Shown piece by piece: positions 11,643-25,878 of a stretch of 64,000 bases of DNA. A model generated the notes under the pieces. The model searched no databases. It worked only from the letters and a program-made list of their open reading frames with translations, and was not told where the DNA came from. Each line of letters starts with the position of its first letter. The first letter of the stretch is position 1. A program made the translations under genes and the position numbers. The stretch comes from Pseudomonas citronellolis. Its GTDB lineage: Bacteria > Pseudomonadota > Gammaproteobacteria > Pseudomonadales > Pseudomonadaceae. The stretch lies in contig NZ_FOLS01000014.1 of assembly GCF_900112375.1 (NCBI RefSeq), positions 62,001-126,000 on the forward strand, written 5' to 3'.

Positions 11643-13394
11643 TCAGGCGGCCTTGGCCTTGCTCGTGGCGCGTTCGATCTGCCGGGTAATGTACCACTGC
11701 TGGGCAATGGACAGGCAGTTGTTGACCACCCAGTACAGCACCAGGCCGGCCGGGAACCACAGGAAGAAGAAGGTGAAGACGATCGGCATCAGCTTCATCA
11801 CCTTGGCCTGCATGGGGTCCGGCGGGGTCGGGTTGAGCATCTGCTGGACCAGCATGGTGGCGCCCATGATGATCGGCAGGATGAAGAACGGATCCTTCAC
11901 CGAGAGGTCGGTGATCCAGCCCAGCCACGGGGCCTGGCGCATCTCGACGCTTTCCAGCAGTACCCAGTAGAGGGAGAGGAACACCGGCATCTGCACCAGG
12001 ATCGGCAGGCAGCCGCCCAGCGGGTTGATCTTCTCCTTCTTGTACAGCTCCATCATCGCCTGGGACATCTTCTGGCGATCGTCACCGTGCTGTTCCTTGA
12101 TCGCGGCCATCTTCGGCGAAACGGCACGCATGCGCGCCATCGACTTGTAGCTGGCGGCGGACAGCGGGAAGAAGGCCAGCTTGATGACGATGGTCAGCAG
12201 GATGATCGACCAGCCCCAGTTGCCGACCAGGCCGTGGATATGTTGCAGCAGCCAGAAGATCGGCTGGGCGATGAACCACAGCGGGCCGTAGTCGACGGTC
12301 AGCTCCAGGCCCGGGGACAGCTCGCCCAGGTACTTCTGCAGCTTGGGACCGGCATACAGGGTCAGGCTGGTCTCGCCCTTGGCGCCGGCGGGCACGCTCA
12401 GGGTCGGGCCGGTGAAGCCGACGATGTAGTTGCCCTGGGCGTCCTTGCGCGTCATCACGTTGTGGGTATCGCCCTTGGCGGGCACCCAGGCGGTGACGAA
12501 GTAGTGCTGCAGCCAGGCTACCCAGCCGCCCTGCAGGCTCTGCTTGAAGGGCTCCTTGTCCATGTCCTTCATGGACACTTTCACGTAGGGCTTTTCCGGG
12601 GTCCAGACCGCGGCGCCCAGGTAGGTGGACACGCCGGTGGCGGTGGTGGACGACGGATCGGCGCTGGCGTCACGCTTGAGCTGGGCGAACAGCGAGGCGC
12701 TCCAGGGCTTGGCGCTCTGGTTGTCGATCAGGTAGGTGACGTCGATCTGGTAGGCGTTCGGGTTGATGCAGTCGAGCTTCTTCTGCGCCTTTTCCTTGTC
12801 GCTGCAGTCGGTCTTCAGGCCGCGGTGGAAGGTGAAGCGCTTGATGTAGCTGACACCGTCGCGGGCGAAGTTCAGGTCGACCACCAGTTGGTCCTGGCCG
12901 TCGGCCAGCTGGTACTGGGGCTTGGCGCTGCTGTACAGCGGGCGGCCGGCCACGGCGGCGTCCGGACCGTCGGTGCCGGTCAGGCCGCTCTGCGCCAGGT
13001 AGGTGCGCTGGCCATGCTCGAACAGGGCGAAAGGCAGGTCCGGGCGATCCTGGCGCATCGGGTACTGGGTCAGGCCCAGTTGCACCACGTCGCCACCGCG
13101 CGGGTCGATGGCCAGGTCGAGGACGTCGGTCTTCACCTGGATCAGCTGGCCGTTGGCGGCTGCCGGTTGCTGGGCGCTGGGCAGCCCGGTTTCGCCGCTC
13201 TGGGCGGTCGGTACGTCGGCGCTGGCAGTGCCGCTGGCCGGCACGGAAGTGTCCGGCAGGCCCTGGGGCTGCTGATTGAACGACGCGGTCTGGGCCGGCA
13301 GTTCAGGCTGACCGTAGTCCTTGTTCCACTGGAGAACCAGCGCATAGGACACGATAGCCAGGGCGACGATGAGGATCGAGCGTTTGATGTCCAT
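11643..13394 (-). CDS. yidC: Membrane protein insertase YidC
   Basis: YidC inserts and folds inner-membrane proteins, alone or with SecYEG; the Fo c subunit is a classic substrate. The 583-aa protein starts [20 protein letters not shown] (first membrane helix). A large periplasmic domain with a proline/glutamine-rich linker follows, then the conserved five-helix core with [16 protein letters not shown] and [19 protein letters not shown] near the C-terminus, including the hydrophilic-groove region. It begins 2 bp after yidD in the rpmH-rnpA-yidD-yidC cluster. Confidence 0.98.
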   Translation of the reverse strand: MDIKRSILIVALAIVSYALVLQWNKDYGQPELPAQTASFNQQPQGLPDTSVPASGTASADVPTAQSGETGLPSAQQPAAANGQLIQVKTDVLDLAIDPRGGDVVQLGLTQYPMRQDRPDLPFALFEHGQRTYLAQSGLTGTDGPDAAVAGRPLYSSAKPQYQLADGQDQLVVDLNFARDGVSYIKRFTFHRGLKTDCSDKEKAQKKLDCINPNAYQIDVTYLIDNQSAKPWSASLFAQLKRDASADPSSTTATGVSTYLGAAVWTPEKPYVKVSMKDMDKEPFKQSLQGGWVAWLQHYFVTAWVPAKGDTHNVMTRKDAQGNYIVGFTGPTLSVPAGAKGETSLTLYAGPKLQKYLGELSPGLELTVDYGPLWFIAQPIFWLLQHIHGLVGNWGWSIILLTIVIKLAFFPLSAASYKSMARMRAVSPKMAAIKEQHGDDRQKMSQAMMELYKKEKINPLGGCLPILVQMPVFLSLYWVLLESVEMRQAPWLGWITDLSVKDPFFILPIIMGATMLVQQMLNPTPPDPMQAKVMKLMPIVFTFFFLWFPAGLVLYWVVNNCLSIAQQWYITRQIERATSKAKAA

Positions 13395-13396
13395 GG

Positions 13397-13645
13397 TTAC
13401 TCGGCCGTCGAGGATGGGCGGTGCTTGGAAGTGGCGGGCGGCACGGGATCATAGCCACCGGGATGCCAGGGATGGCAGCGGCCCAGGCGACGCAGGGCCA
13501 GCCAGCCGCCGCGCAGGAAGCCATGGTGTTCGATGGCTTCGTACGCGTAGCAGGAGCAGCTGGGGTGAAAGCGACAGTGACTGGCCATCAAGGGGCTGAT
13601 GGCGTAGCGGTAAAACTGGATGAGAAGCAGCGCCAGTCTACGCAT
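13397..13645 (-). CDS. yidD: Membrane protein insertion efficiency factor YidD
   Basis: YidD is a small membrane-associated protein that assists YidC-dependent insertion. The ATG at 13645 ([20 protein letters not shown]) gives 82 aa and overlaps the rnpA stop by 8 bp. The cysteine-bearing signature [16 protein letters not shown] and [19 protein letters not shown] are typical. A longer in-frame extension lies within rnpA and is rejected. Confidence 0.95.
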   Translation of the reverse strand: MRRLALLLIQFYRYAISPLMASHCRFHPSCSCYAYEAIEHHGFLRGGWLALRRLGRCHPWHPGGYDPVPPATSKHRPSSTAE

Positions 13646-14045
13646 GGGAACTGTCGGCGACCCCCGGAGGTTCGGTTGCGCTTTCCGGCCGGGGTCGGTT
13701 GCGCAGCAGGCGTTTGAAGAGCTTGCCGAATTGCTGGTGCAGTTCGGGGTTCTGCAATTCACCCAACCCCTTGCGCGCAATGACCACGATGTCCAGGCCA
13801 GCCAGGGCTTCCTGGTTGTGCCGGAACGATTCGCGGATCAGGCGTTTGAGGCGGTTGCGCTCGACGGCGAGCTTGACGTTCTTCTTGCCGATCACCAGGC
13901 CGAGGCGGGGGTGATCCAGAGCGTTTTCGCGCGCCAGCAGCAGGACGTGCTTACCGGGAACCTTGGCGCTGGGGGAGTCGAAGACCGCTGTGAAGTGCCG
14001 GGCTGTCAGAAGACGCTTTTCCCGGTCGAATCCTCGACTCACCAC
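13638..14045 (-). CDS. rnpA: Ribonuclease P protein component
   Basis: RnpA is the protein subunit of RNase P, which with the rnpB RNA matures tRNA 5' ends. A GTG start at 14045 gives 135 aa, matching pseudomonad homologues ([18 protein letters not shown]). The conserved RNR-type motif is present as [15 protein letters not shown], with [14 protein letters not shown] before it. The long upstream extension of this frame runs through rpmH and is not coding. The 3' end overlaps yidD. Confidence 0.93.
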   Translation of the reverse strand: MVSRGFDREKRLLTARHFTAVFDSPSAKVPGKHVLLLARENALDHPRLGLVIGKKNVKLAVERNRLKRLIRESFRHNQEALAGLDIVVIARKGLGELQNPELHQQFGKLFKRLLRNRPRPESATEPPGVADSSHA

Positions 14046-14059
14046 CTGTGCCGGGCGAA

Positions 14060-14194
14060 TCAGACGGTCAGACGCTTGCGGCCCTTGGCGCGACGACGCG
14101 ACAGAACCTGACGGCCGTTCTTGGTGGCCATGCGAGCGCGGAAACCATGGACGCGAGCGCGCTTGAGAGTGCTGGGTTGGAAAGTACGTTTCAT
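14060..14194 (-). CDS. rpmH: 50S ribosomal protein L34
   Basis: L34 is a 44-aa, arginine/lysine-rich protein of the large ribosomal subunit. The start [20 protein letters not shown] and end [12 protein letters not shown] are diagnostic. It is the first gene of the rpmH-rnpA-yidD-yidC cluster, read away from oriC, and lies 14 bp before rnpA. Its promoter should lie in 14195-14300 beside the origin. Confidence 0.98.
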
Positions 14195-14735
14195 TGTTCG
14201 GTACCTGGATTGATGACCTGAGGTCGCAGGGACCCCGTTTAAAGAGACCGGCGATTCTAGTGAAAACACCGGTGCAGGTCAATTTCCAACCAGCCGGTAA
14301 TTGCTCAGCGGCTTTCTGCAGAAATAGAAAGCAAGGAAAAGGTTTCTTAAAAGATGGTGAAAGCGATTGTTACTAGGGAGCGCCAGATCTGTGGATAAGT
14401 CAATTCCGGCCACTGTTTTCGTGGCACGGCGGATTTGACGAAGGTGTCGAGAAGCGGTGACCCTCCTGTGCGGCGGCAGTGGATAATCTGGGGAAGAAAG
14501 ACCGGTTTGTCCACAGCGGAAGTTCTCAACAGCTTTCCAGCCCGGTTCATCCCCCCATCGGTGCAGGGGTTATCCACAACTTTCAGGGTGCGCCGGCTGT
14601 TGCCATGTGCCATCATTAAGGCCTTGATTTTGCTTGCCCACTTGTTGATTTCTCATGTGGATAAGTCGCTAGCGCACGGCTACAATTGCGCTTTCCTTTT
14701 CGTTCCATTCCTTTCCAATCTCCTGGGGGATACCC
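14195..14735. other. oriC: Chromosomal replication origin oriC (rpmH-dnaA intergenic region)
   Basis: The 541-bp gap between divergent rpmH and dnaA carries three perfect DnaA boxes: TGTGGATAA at 14390-14398, TTATCCACA at 14570-14578 and TGTGGATAA at 14656-14664. Two near matches are AGTGGATAA (14478-14486) and TTGTCCACA (14507-14515). AT-richer segments flank the cluster (about 14320-14375, and 14612-14656 with TTGATTTTGC). This is the known position of the experimentally defined Pseudomonas origins, and gene orientation switches here. The dnaA and rpmH promoters must also lie in this region. Confidence 0.9.
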
Positions 14736-16304
14736 GTGTCCGTGGAACTCTGGCAGCAGTGCGTGGAATTGCTCCGCGACGAGCTGCCATCCCAGCAATT
14801 CAACACCTGGATCCGGCCGCTGCAGGTCGAGGCCGAGGGCGAGGAGCTGCGTGTCTACGCACCGAACCGCTTCGTGTTGGACTGGGTCAACGAAAAATAC
14901 ATGGGGCGTCTGCTCGAACTGCTGGGTGAGCGTGGCAACGGGCAGATTCCCGCCCTCTCGCTGCTCATCGGCAGCCGCCGCAGCCGGGCTCCGCGTCCTG
15001 CGCTGATGCCGCAGAGCCACGCGATGCCCGCGCCGACCATCACCCCGCCGCCGTCGCCGGCGCAGGTGCGCGCAGCCAAGGCCCAGGCCTACCAGGCCGA
15101 GGCGCCGGCCCAGGCCGAAGCGGCCAGCCGGGTGCAACAGATGCAGCTCAACGTGCAGGAGCCGATGCCCGACATCGACGAGTCCAGCCCGGGCATCGAC
15201 CCGCTCGCCGCCGCCGCGGCCATGCCGTCGGCACCCGCGGTGCGCACCGAGCGCAACGTGCAGGTGGAGGGCGCGCTCAAACACACCAGCTACCTGAACC
15301 GCACCTTCACCTTCGAGAACTTCGTCGAGGGCAAGTCCAACCAGCTGGCCCGCGCCGCGGCCTGGCAGGTGGCGGACAACCTCAAGCACGGCTACAACCC
15401 GCTCTTCCTTTATGGGGGCGTGGGCCTGGGCAAGACGCACCTGATGCACGCCGTGGGCAACCACCTGCTGAAGAAGAACCCGAACGCCAAGGTCGTGTAC
15501 CTGCATTCGGAGCGCTTCGTCGCGGACATGGTCAAGGCCCTGCAGCTGAACGCCATCAACGAGTTCAAGCGCTTCTACCGCTCGGTGGACGCCCTGCTGA
15601 TCGACGACATCCAGTTCTTCGCCCGCAAGGAGCGTTCCCAGGAAGAGTTCTTCCACACCTTCAACGCCCTGCTCGAAGGCGGCCAGCAGGTGATCCTCAC
15701 CAGCGACCGCTACCCGAAGGAGATCGAAGGCCTGGAAGAGCGCCTGAAGTCGCGCTTCGGCTGGGGCCTGACGGTGGCGGTGGAGCCGCCGGAACTGGAA
15801 ACCCGCGTGGCCATCCTGATGAAGAAGGCCGAGCAGGCGAAGGTGGAGCTGCCGCACGACGCGGCCTTCTTCATCGCCCAGCGCATCCGCTCCAACGTGC
15901 GCGAGCTTGAGGGGGCCCTGAAAAGGGTGATCGCCCACTCCCACTTCATGGGCCGGCCGATCACCATCGAGCTGATCCGCGAGTCGCTGAAGGACCTGCT
16001 GGCCCTGCAGGACAAGCTGGTCAGCATCGACAACATCCAGCGCACCGTCGCCGAGTACTACAAGATCAAGATCGCCGACCTGCTGTCCAAGCGCCGTTCG
16101 CGCTCGGTGGCGCGTCCGCGCCAGGTGGCCATGGCCCTGTCCAAGGAACTGACCAACCACAGCCTGCCGGAAATCGGCGTGGCTTTCGGTGGTCGGGACC
16201 ACACCACGGTGCTGCACGCCTGTCGTAAGATCGCTCAACTGAAGGAATCCGACGCGGACATCCGCGAGGACTACAAGAACCTGCTGCGTACGCTGACCAC
16301 CTGA
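14736..16304 (+). CDS. dnaA: Chromosomal replication initiator DnaA
   Basis: DnaA is the AAA+ initiator that binds DnaA boxes at oriC, melts the origin and loads DnaB. A GTG start at 14736, with a GGGGGA ribosome-binding site, gives 522 aa starting [20 protein letters not shown]. Domain I is followed by a long Pro/Ala/Gln-rich linker (about 87-185). The ATPase domain has Walker [10 protein letters not shown] (Lys233) and LLIDDIQFF as Walker B. The C-terminal DNA-binding domain has the signature [13 protein letters not shown]. It is followed by dnaN after 37 bp. Confidence 0.98.
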   Translation: MSVELWQQCVELLRDELPSQQFNTWIRPLQVEAEGEELRVYAPNRFVLDWVNEKYMGRLLELLGERGNGQIPALSLLIGSRRSRAPRPALMPQSHAMPAPTITPPPSPAQVRAAKAQAYQAEAPAQAEAASRVQQMQLNVQEPMPDIDESSPGIDPLAAAAAMPSAPAVRTERNVQVEGALKHTSYLNRTFTFENFVEGKSNQLARAAAWQVADNLKHGYNPLFLYGGVGLGKTHLMHAVGNHLLKKNPNAKVVYLHSERFVADMVKALQLNAINEFKRFYRSVDALLIDDIQFFARKERSQEEFFHTFNALLEGGQQVILTSDRYPKEIEGLEERLKSRFGWGLTVAVEPPELETRVAILMKKAEQAKVELPHDAAFFIAQRIRSNVRELEGALKRVIAHSHFMGRPITIELIRESLKDLLALQDKLVSIDNIQRTVAEYYKIKIADLLSKRRSRSVARPRQVAMALSKELTNHSLPEIGVAFGGRDHTTVLHACRKIAQLKESDADIREDYKNLLRTLTT

Positions 16305-16341
16305 GGCCAAGCTGCAGCCCCACGAGGCAAGGGATTAGACC

Positions 16342-17448
16342 ATGCATTTCACCATTCAACGCGAAGCTCTGTTGAAACCCCTGCAACTGGTCGCTGGTGT
16401 GGTCGAACGCCGCCAGACGCTGCCGGTTCTTTCCAACGTACTGCTGGTGGTCCAGGGCCAGCAGCTGTCGCTGACCGGTACCGACCTCGAGGTCGAACTG
16501 GTTGGCCGCGTCACCCTGGAGGAGCCGGCCGAACCGGGCGAGATCACCGTCCCGGCGCGCAAGCTCATGGACATCTGCAAGAGCCTGCCCAGCGACGTGG
16601 TGATCGACATCCGCGTCGACGAGCAGAAGCTGCTGGTGAAGGCCGGCCGTAGCCGCTTCACCCTGTCGACGCTGCCGGCCAACGACTTCCCCACCGTCGA
16701 GGAAGGCCCGGGCTCACTGACCTTCAGCCTGGTGCAGAGCAAGCTGCGCCGCCTGATCGATCGCACCAGCTTCGCCATGGCCCAGCAGGACGTGCGCTAC
16801 TACCTCAACGGCATGCTGCTGGAAGTCTCCAGCGGCACCCTGCGCGCCGTGGCCACCGACGGCCACCGCCTGGCCATGTGCTCGTTCACCGGCGGCGTGC
16901 CGGAAGCCCAGGACCGCCACCAGGTCATCGTGCCGCGCAAGGGCATCCTGGAGCTGGCGCGCCTGCTCACCGAGCAGGACGGCCAGGTGGACATCGTCCT
17001 CGGTCAGCACCACATCCGCGCCACCACCGGCGAATTCACCTTCACTTCCAAGCTGGTGGACGGCAAGTTCCCTGACTACGAGCGCGTGCTGCCAAAGGGC
17101 GGCGACAAGCTGGTGATCGGTGATCGCCAACTGCTGCGCGAGGCCTTCAGCCGTACCGCGATTCTCTCCAACGAGAAGTACCGCGGTATTCGCCTGCAAC
17201 TGACCTCCGGCCTGCTGAAGATCCAGGCGAACAACCCGGAGCAGGAGGAAGCGGAAGAAGAAGTGCAGGTCGACTACAACGGCGGCAGCCTGGAAATCGG
17301 CTTCAACGTCAGCTACCTGCTGGACGTACTGGGCGTGATGGGCACCGAGCAGGTTCGCATGATCCTCTCCGACGCCAACAGCAGCGCCCTGCTGCAGGAA
17401 GCCGACAACGACGACTCCGCCTACGTCGTCATGCCGATGCGTCTCTGA
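16342..17448 (+). CDS. dnaN: DNA polymerase III beta sliding clamp
   Basis: DnaN is the ring-shaped processivity clamp that tethers DNA polymerase III and other repair proteins to DNA. The 368-aa protein starts MHFTIQREALLKPLQLVAGV and ends YVVMPMRL, the classic C-terminal strand of the protein-binding pocket. Three clamp domains of about 120 residues each fit this length. It lies between dnaA and recF (10 bp gap) in the origin-proximal operon. Confidence 0.98.
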   Translation: MHFTIQREALLKPLQLVAGVVERRQTLPVLSNVLLVVQGQQLSLTGTDLEVELVGRVTLEEPAEPGEITVPARKLMDICKSLPSDVVIDIRVDEQKLLVKAGRSRFTLSTLPANDFPTVEEGPGSLTFSLVQSKLRRLIDRTSFAMAQQDVRYYLNGMLLEVSSGTLRAVATDGHRLAMCSFTGGVPEAQDRHQVIVPRKGILELARLLTEQDGQVDIVLGQHHIRATTGEFTFTSKLVDGKFPDYERVLPKGGDKLVIGDRQLLREAFSRTAILSNEKYRGIRLQLTSGLLKIQANNPEQEEAEEEVQVDYNGGSLEIGFNVSYLLDVLGVMGTEQVRMILSDANSSALLQEADNDDSAYVVMPMRL

Positions 17449-17458
17449 CCTTCACTGA

Positions 17459-20982
<3,524 letters not shown>

Positions 20983-21042
20983 GGGGGGGCTGACAGCGTC
21001 GAACGGATATCCTGCTAGACGTTAGCTGCTCTGCTGCTCTTG

Positions 21043-21080
21043 AAAACCCCGGCTCTCCGAAAGGTCAGCCGGGGTTTTTT
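21043..21080 (+). terminator. Intrinsic terminator of the dnaA-dnaN-recF-gyrB unit
   Basis: A perfect 12-bp stem (AAAACCCCGGCT / AGCCGGGGTTTT) with a 12-nt loop is followed by a T-run at 21075-21080. It lies 60 bp after the gyrB stop. Confidence 0.93.
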
Positions 21081-21179
21081 ATATGTGCTGGTTGCTGGAA
21101 TGGCATCGAAATGGCCTTCTTTCGAGCTTATCTCTCACGCCAGGGCTCTTTGTGCCACCGGGGCGTTCGGCGGGGCTGG

Positions 21180-21330
21180 TGAGGCCAATCGCGGACGGAG
21201 TCCGCTCCTACGCCCGTGCTTCCCTGAACCGTAGGAGCAACTGTCTTGCCGGTTGCGCCGAGGTGCTCTTCGTAGGACTCTGTTCGCGATTCGGCGGATA
21301 ACGCCGTAGGCGTTATCCGCCCTACGTTTC
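21180..21330. repeat. REP-like palindrome cluster downstream of gyrB
   Basis: The 487-bp gap between gyrB and the NUDIX gene has no gene. It holds a GCGGACGGAGTCCGCTCCTA palindrome (21191-21212), a GTAGGAGCAACTGTCTTG segment (21231-21250) also seen at 57433, and a perfect 12-bp hairpin GCGGATAACGCC / GGCGTTATCCGC (21294-21320). The remainder (21331-21469) shows nothing I recognise. Confidence 0.75.
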
Positions 21331-21469
21331 TTTTTTCCGGGATATGGCGAGGTCGGGGCGGAGGATCGGGTTCACGCCTCTTCCCTATAGGAAACGCCAT
21401 TAGGGCAATTGTTGGGCTTGCTCCGAAGCCGCTCTCCGACCAAGGAGGGCGTTTATGCGGAAAACGGAT

Positions 21470-22270
21470 TCAGAAACCCGCGCCGGGTCTCAGCGGAAAG
21501 ACCGCCTCGGGATAACCCGCATCCTCGGGAATACACAGATGACGGATGCCGCCAATTTCCTCCAACCAAGGCTGCACGCTACGCCTTGGGCGTTGGCGGG
21601 CCATGTCCAGTGCCTGGGCGAGACTGTCGATGCCCAGCAGCAGACGAAGATTTTGAGCGGTGACAAAGACCAGACTGTGACGCCCTGCTTCCCCCTCCTC
21701 CAGCGCCCGCAGCGGATTGATCCACAGCGAGTCCACCGCCTCGCCTCCGTCGTGGAGAGCAGCCTGTCCCACCGGTGCAGGAGCAATGAAGAAACGCGTA
21801 TCGAAGCGCTTGTCGAGGAAGGCCGGGGTGATCCAGTGGGCGAAGGGCTCCAGCAGGTCGATGGCCAGGTGCAGCGCTTCTTCCTGCAGCAGGTCGAGGA
21901 AGCGACCTGCATCGCCCTGGAGGTGACCCTGCCAGCGGCTTTTCAGCTCGATCAGTTCGGCACCGTCGAGCAACTGTTCATTGCCCTTGCGCCGTGCCAG
22001 GAGGATGCCGCTCTCCTCGAACAGCTCGCGCAGCCCCGCCACCCGGAAACGCAGTTCGTCATCGTCCAGGGCATCTGCGCCTAGGCAATGCTGACGGAGC
22101 CGGGCATGGCCGTCAGCCTGTTCCACCTTGCCGCCGGGGAACACCAGGGCGCCGCCGCAGAAGGCCACCTGGGGATTGCGCAGCAGCATGAAGACTTCCA
22201 GCCCCGTGCCCTCCTCCGCTTCGCGCAGAAGCAGGATGGAGGTGGCTGGACGCGGTTCGATCGAAGGCAT
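21470..22270 (-). CDS. NUDIX hydrolase (NUDT19-like)
   Basis: This 266-aa protein is a NUDIX-superfamily pyrophosphohydrolase. The Nudix box is split in the way seen in the CoA/acyl-CoA-type NUDT19 branch: GGALVFPGGKVEQAD, an insertion of about 30 residues, then RVAGLRELFEESGILL carrying the metal-binding RExxEE residues. The substrate is unknown; CoA derivatives are plausible from the subfamily only. It sits between gyrB and plsC on the minus strand, convergent with gyrB. Confidence 0.85.
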   Translation of the reverse strand: MPSIEPRPATSILLLREAEEGTGLEVFMLLRNPQVAFCGGALVFPGGKVEQADGHARLRQHCLGADALDDDELRFRVAGLRELFEESGILLARRKGNEQLLDGAELIELKSRWQGHLQGDAGRFLDLLQEEALHLAIDLLEPFAHWITPAFLDKRFDTRFFIAPAPVGQAALHDGGEAVDSLWINPLRALEEGEAGRHSLVFVTAQNLRLLLGIDSLAQALDMARQRPRRSVQPWLEEIGGIRHLCIPEDAGYPEAVFPLRPGAGF

Positions 22271-22391
22271 GGCGAGCGCTCTTCCCTGGGGCCTGCCCTT
22301 GAGCTTATAGGCCGCCTGGGACGCGCGTGGAGGGCGTATCGGACAAAATCCAGGGGATGGTTGCCGTAACGCCTTATCGTGCGCCAGAAAC

Positions 22392-22417
22392 GAAAACAGG
22401 GCCCTTTGGGCCCTGTT
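22392..22417 (-). terminator. Intrinsic terminator downstream of plsC
   Basis: A perfect 10-bp stem AACAGGGCCC / GGGCCCTGTT with a 3-nt loop lies 23 bp beyond the plsC stop. On the minus strand it is followed by TTCGTTTC, a short U-rich tail. Confidence 0.8.
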
Positions 22418-22439
22418 CGCTACAGCTGGGTTATCCGCC

Positions 22440-23207
22440 TCAGGCCACGTCGGCCTTGGGGGTTGCCTGCGCCGGCAGCTCGCCCATCTCGCGCAGCGTC
22501 CGCGCCACCCATTCCTCGGCGCGCTGGTTGAGTTCGGCGATGGCGCGCGGGCCCTCGCCTTCGGCGTGCATCGCCGGACCGAACACCACTTCGATGGTGC
22601 CCGGGTGCTTGGCCCAGCCGTTCTTCGGCCAGCAGTGGCCGGCGTTGTGGGCGATGGGCAGCACCGGCAGGCCGGCGTTCACCGCCAGGGCCGCGCCGCC
22701 GCGGGAGAACTTGCCCAACTCGCCGGTGGGGATGCGCGTGCCTTCCGGGAAGATCAGCACCCAGGCGCCCTGCTGCAGGCGCTCGTGGCCCTGCTTGGCG
22801 AGCTGCTTGAGGGCCAGCTTGGGCTGGCTGCGGTCGATGGCGATGGGCCTGAGCAGGGCCAGGGCCCAGCCGAAGAAGGGCACGAACAGCAGCTCGCGCT
22901 TGAGCACCTGGCTCAGCGGCTCGAAGTAGCCGGAGAGGAAGAAGGTCTCCCAGGTGCTCTGGTGCTTGGAGAGGATCACGCAGGGCTTCTGCGGGATGTT
23001 CTCCAGGCCGCTCAGGCGGTAGCGCACGCCGACCATGTGCCAGGCCAGCCAGACGGCGAAGCGGCACCAGCGCTGGACCACGAAGCGGTAGCGCGCGCGG
23101 AACGGCAGGAAGGGCGCGATCAGCAGGCTGAGGGTGCCCCAGAGGAAGGCGCTGGCGGACAGCAGCAGGTAGAAAAGAACGGTTCTGATGGCCTGCACTG
23201 TCGACAT
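22440..23207 (-). CDS. plsC: 1-acyl-sn-glycerol-3-phosphate acyltransferase
   Basis: This enzyme acylates lysophosphatidic acid to phosphatidic acid in membrane phospholipid synthesis. The 255-aa protein has N-terminal membrane segments (FYLLLSASAFLWGTLSLLIA), the catalytic HX4D-family block seen here as SKHQSTWETFF (His followed by acidic Glu, as in several PlsC proteins), and the substrate motif FPEGTRIPTGE. Pseudomonads have this gene beside gyrB; in P. aeruginosa it was called lptA, which should not be confused with the LPS transport gene. The gmhB stop is 13 bp upstream. Confidence 0.93.
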   Translation of the reverse strand: MSTVQAIRTVLFYLLLSASAFLWGTLSLLIAPFLPFRARYRFVVQRWCRFAVWLAWHMVGVRYRLSGLENIPQKPCVILSKHQSTWETFFLSGYFEPLSQVLKRELLFVPFFGWALALLRPIAIDRSQPKLALKQLAKQGHERLQQGAWVLIFPEGTRIPTGELGKFSRGGAALAVNAGLPVLPIAHNAGHCWPKNGWAKHPGTIEVVFGPAMHAEGEGPRAIAELNQRAEEWVARTLREMGELPAQATPKADVA

Positions 23208-23220
23208 GGTCAGCGGGTCC

Positions 23221-23751
23221 TTAGGGCAAGAGGTGGGAGGCGACGGCGGCCAGGTCGTCGAAGACCAGCGTGCCTTCGGGCAGCGGTTTGGCCAGGGTAC
23301 GTTCGCCCTTGCCGGTTTTCACCAGCACGGGCTGACAGTCGACGGCCAGGGCGGCGTCCAGGTCACCCCGGGTGTCGCCGACGAACCATACGCCCTTGAG
23401 CGGAACGTCGTAGTGCGCGGCGATCTGCCTGAGCATACCCGGCTTCGGCTTGCGGCACTCGCAGCCTTCGTCGGGTCCGTGGGGGCAATGGACGATCAGG
23501 CCCAGTTCGCCGCCCTGCTCCGCCACCAGCTCGCGCAGCCGCGCGTGCATGCTTTCCAGTGTCGCCAGGTCGTAGTAGCCGCGGGCGATGCCGGACTGGT
23601 TGGTGGCCACCGCGACCGTCCAGCCGGCCTTGCTCAGGCGGGCGATGGCGGCGATGGCGCTGGGAATGGGAATCCACTCGTCGAGGGATTTGATGTACGC
23701 GTCGGAGTCCAGGTTGATGACGCCGTCGCGGTCGACGATCAATAACTTCAT
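23221..23751 (-). CDS. gmhB: D-glycero-beta-D-manno-heptose-1,7-bisphosphate 7-phosphatase
   Basis: GmhB is a HAD-family phosphatase in ADP-heptose synthesis for the LPS inner core. The ATG at 23751 (MKLLIVDRDGVINLDSDAYI) gives 176 aa. The HAD nucleophile motif is DRDGV, the second motif is ATNQSGIARG, and a Cys/His zinc-binding set CPHGPDEGCECRKPKPGM is present, typical of GmhB. The aspartate pair is in VGDTRGDLDAA. It lies between glyS and plsC in the same direction. Confidence 0.94.
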   Translation of the reverse strand: MKLLIVDRDGVINLDSDAYIKSLDEWIPIPSAIAAIARLSKAGWTVAVATNQSGIARGYYDLATLESMHARLRELVAEQGGELGLIVHCPHGPDEGCECRKPKPGMLRQIAAHYDVPLKGVWFVGDTRGDLDAALAVDCQPVLVKTGKGERTLAKPLPEGTLVFDDLAAVASHLLP

Positions 23752-23823
23752 AGCGGCAAGCTCCAGGCCGCAAGCCACAAGACTGCGTGCTTGCAGCTTG
23801 GGGCTTGCGGCTTTCGACTGGCT

Positions 23824-25878
23824 TCAGCCAAGCAGAGAGATATCGGCGACGCCGAGGAACAGCCCACGCAGCTTCGCCAGCAGGGCGTAGCGGTTGGCGC
23901 GCACGGCGCTGTCGTCGGCGTTGACCAGGACTTCCTCGAAGAAGGCGTCCACCGGTGCGCGCAGGGCCGCCAGGCGGGCCAGGGCGGTGCGGTAGTCGCG
24001 CGCCCGGGCCAGCGGCGCCACTTCGCCTTCGGCGGCCGCCACGGCGCTGCCCAGGGCCTTCTCGGCGGCCTCGTTGAGCAGGCCGGCATTCACGCTCTGC
24101 GGCACCTCCCCTTCGGCCTTGGCGAGGATGTTGGACACGCGCTTGTTGGCGGCGGCCAGGGCCTCGGCTTCGGGCAGTTGGCGGAAGGCCTGCACGGCCT
24201 GCACGCGCTGGTCGAAGTCCAGCGGCGCGGTCGGCGTCAGGGCACGCACGGCCTGGTACACGGCGACGTCCACGCCTTCGTCCTCGTAGCGCGCGCGCAG
24301 GCGGTCGAAGATGAAGTCCTGGACCTGGGCGGCCAGGCCCTCGGCCTTGACCTTGTCGCCGTACTGGCCGACGGCGAAGGCGATGGTCTCGCCCAGGTCG
24401 AGGTCCAGCTGCTTCTCGATGAGGATGCGCAGCACGCCCAGGGCGGCGCGGCGCAGGGCGTACGGGTCCTTGCTGCCGGTGGGCAGCATGCCGATGCCGA
24501 AGATGCCGACCAGGGTGTCGAGCTTGTCGGCCACCGCCACCGCCGCACCGGTCAGGGTGCCCGGCAGCTCGGCGCCGGCGCCGCGCGGCATGTACTGCTC
24601 GTTCAGCGCCAGGGCGACGTCGTTGGCCTCACCGCCCGCGGTTGCGTAGTAGTAGCCGGCGATGCCCTGCATCTCCGGGAACTCGCCGACCATCTCGGTA
24701 GCCAGGTCGCACTTGGAGAGGATGCCGGCGCGGGCGGCGTTCTTCGCGTCACCGCCAATGCGCTCTGCGATGAAGGCGGCCAGGGCGGAAACCCGCTCGG
24801 CCTTCTCGAACACGGTGCCGAGCTGGGCCTGGAACACCACGTTCTTCAGGCGCTCGTTGAAGCGCTCCAGCGGCTGCTTCTGGTCCTGCTTGAAGAAGAA
24901 CTCGGCGTCGGTCAGGCGCGGGCGCACGACCTTCTCGTTGCCCGAGACGATGTGCTCGGGCGCCTTGCTCTGCACGTTGGCCACGGTGATGAAGCGTGGC
25001 AGCAGCTTGCCGTTGGCGTCCAGCAGGCAGAAGTACTTCTGGTTGTCCTGCATGGTGGTGATCAGCGCTTCCTGGGGCACGGCGAGGAAGCGCTCCTCGA
25101 AGGAGCACACCAGCGGCACCGGCCATTCGACCAGGGCGGTCACTTCGTCCAGCAGGGCCGGCGGCACGATGGCGCTGCCGTTCTGCTCGGCGGCCAGTTC
25201 GGCGACGCGCTTGGCGATGATCTCGCGGCGCTCGGCGAAGTCGGCCAGCACGTGGGCGCTGCGCAGGTCTTCCAGGTAGTTGGCGGGGCTGGAGATCAGC
25301 ACGTTGTCCGGGTTGTGGAAGCGGTGGCCGCGGGATTCACGGCCGGCTTTCTTGGTCAGGATCTCGCACTCCACCACCTCGTCGCCGAACAGCATCACCA
25401 GCCACTGAGTCGGACGCACGAATTCTTCGCGGCGGGCGGCCCAGCGCATGCGCTTGGGAATCGGCAGCTCGTTCAGCGAGGCCTCGACGATGCCCGGCAG
25501 CAGCCCCACGGCCGGCTGGCCGGGGATGCTCTGGCTGAACTTCAGCTTGGGCCCGCTCTTGTCGACCTGCGCCAGGTCCACGCCGCACTTCTTGGCGAAG
25601 CCCAGGGCGGCTTGGGTCGGGTTGCCGCTGGCGTCGAAGGCGGCCTGCAGCGGCGGGCCGTCGAGGTTCACGGTGCGGTCGGGCTGCTGCACGGCGAGCT
25701 GGTCGATCTGCACGGCCAGGCGGCGCGGCGCGGCATAGCAACGGGCGGCCGAGTAGGTCAGGCCGGCGGCCTTCAGGCCCTTCTCGATGCCGGCCAGGAA
25801 GGCTTCACCGAGGCTCTTCAGGGCCTTGGGGGGCAGCTCTTCGGTGCCCAGTTCGACGAGGAAATCCTTCGCGCTCAT
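23824..25878 (-). CDS. glyS: Glycine--tRNA ligase beta subunit
   Basis: GlyS is the beta subunit of the bacterial (alpha2beta2) glycyl-tRNA synthetase, responsible for tRNA binding. The 684-aa protein starts [20 protein letters not shown], diagnostic for the family, and contains [20 protein letters not shown]. The start overlaps the glyQ stop by 1 bp, so the two are translationally coupled. Confidence 0.98.
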   Translation of the reverse strand: MSAKDFLVELGTEELPPKALKSLGEAFLAGIEKGLKAAGLTYSAARCYAAPRRLAVQIDQLAVQQPDRTVNLDGPPLQAAFDASGNPTQAALGFAKKCGVDLAQVDKSGPKLKFSQSIPGQPAVGLLPGIVEASLNELPIPKRMRWAARREEFVRPTQWLVMLFGDEVVECEILTKKAGRESRGHRFHNPDNVLISSPANYLEDLRSAHVLADFAERREIIAKRVAELAAEQNGSAIVPPALLDEVTALVEWPVPLVCSFEERFLAVPQEALITTMQDNQKYFCLLDANGKLLPRFITVANVQSKAPEHIVSGNEKVVRPRLTDAEFFFKQDQKQPLERFNERLKNVVFQAQLGTVFEKAERVSALAAFIAERIGGDAKNAARAGILSKCDLATEMVGEFPEMQGIAGYYYATAGGEANDVALALNEQYMPRGAGAELPGTLTGAAVAVADKLDTLVGIFGIGMLPTGSKDPYALRRAALGVLRILIEKQLDLDLGETIAFAVGQYGDKVKAEGLAAQVQDFIFDRLRARYEDEGVDVAVYQAVRALTPTAPLDFDQRVQAVQAFRQLPEAEALAAANKRVSNILAKAEGEVPQSVNAGLLNEAAEKALGSAVAAAEGEVAPLARARDYRTALARLAALRAPVDAFFEEVLVNADDSAVRANRYALLAKLRGLFLGVADISLLG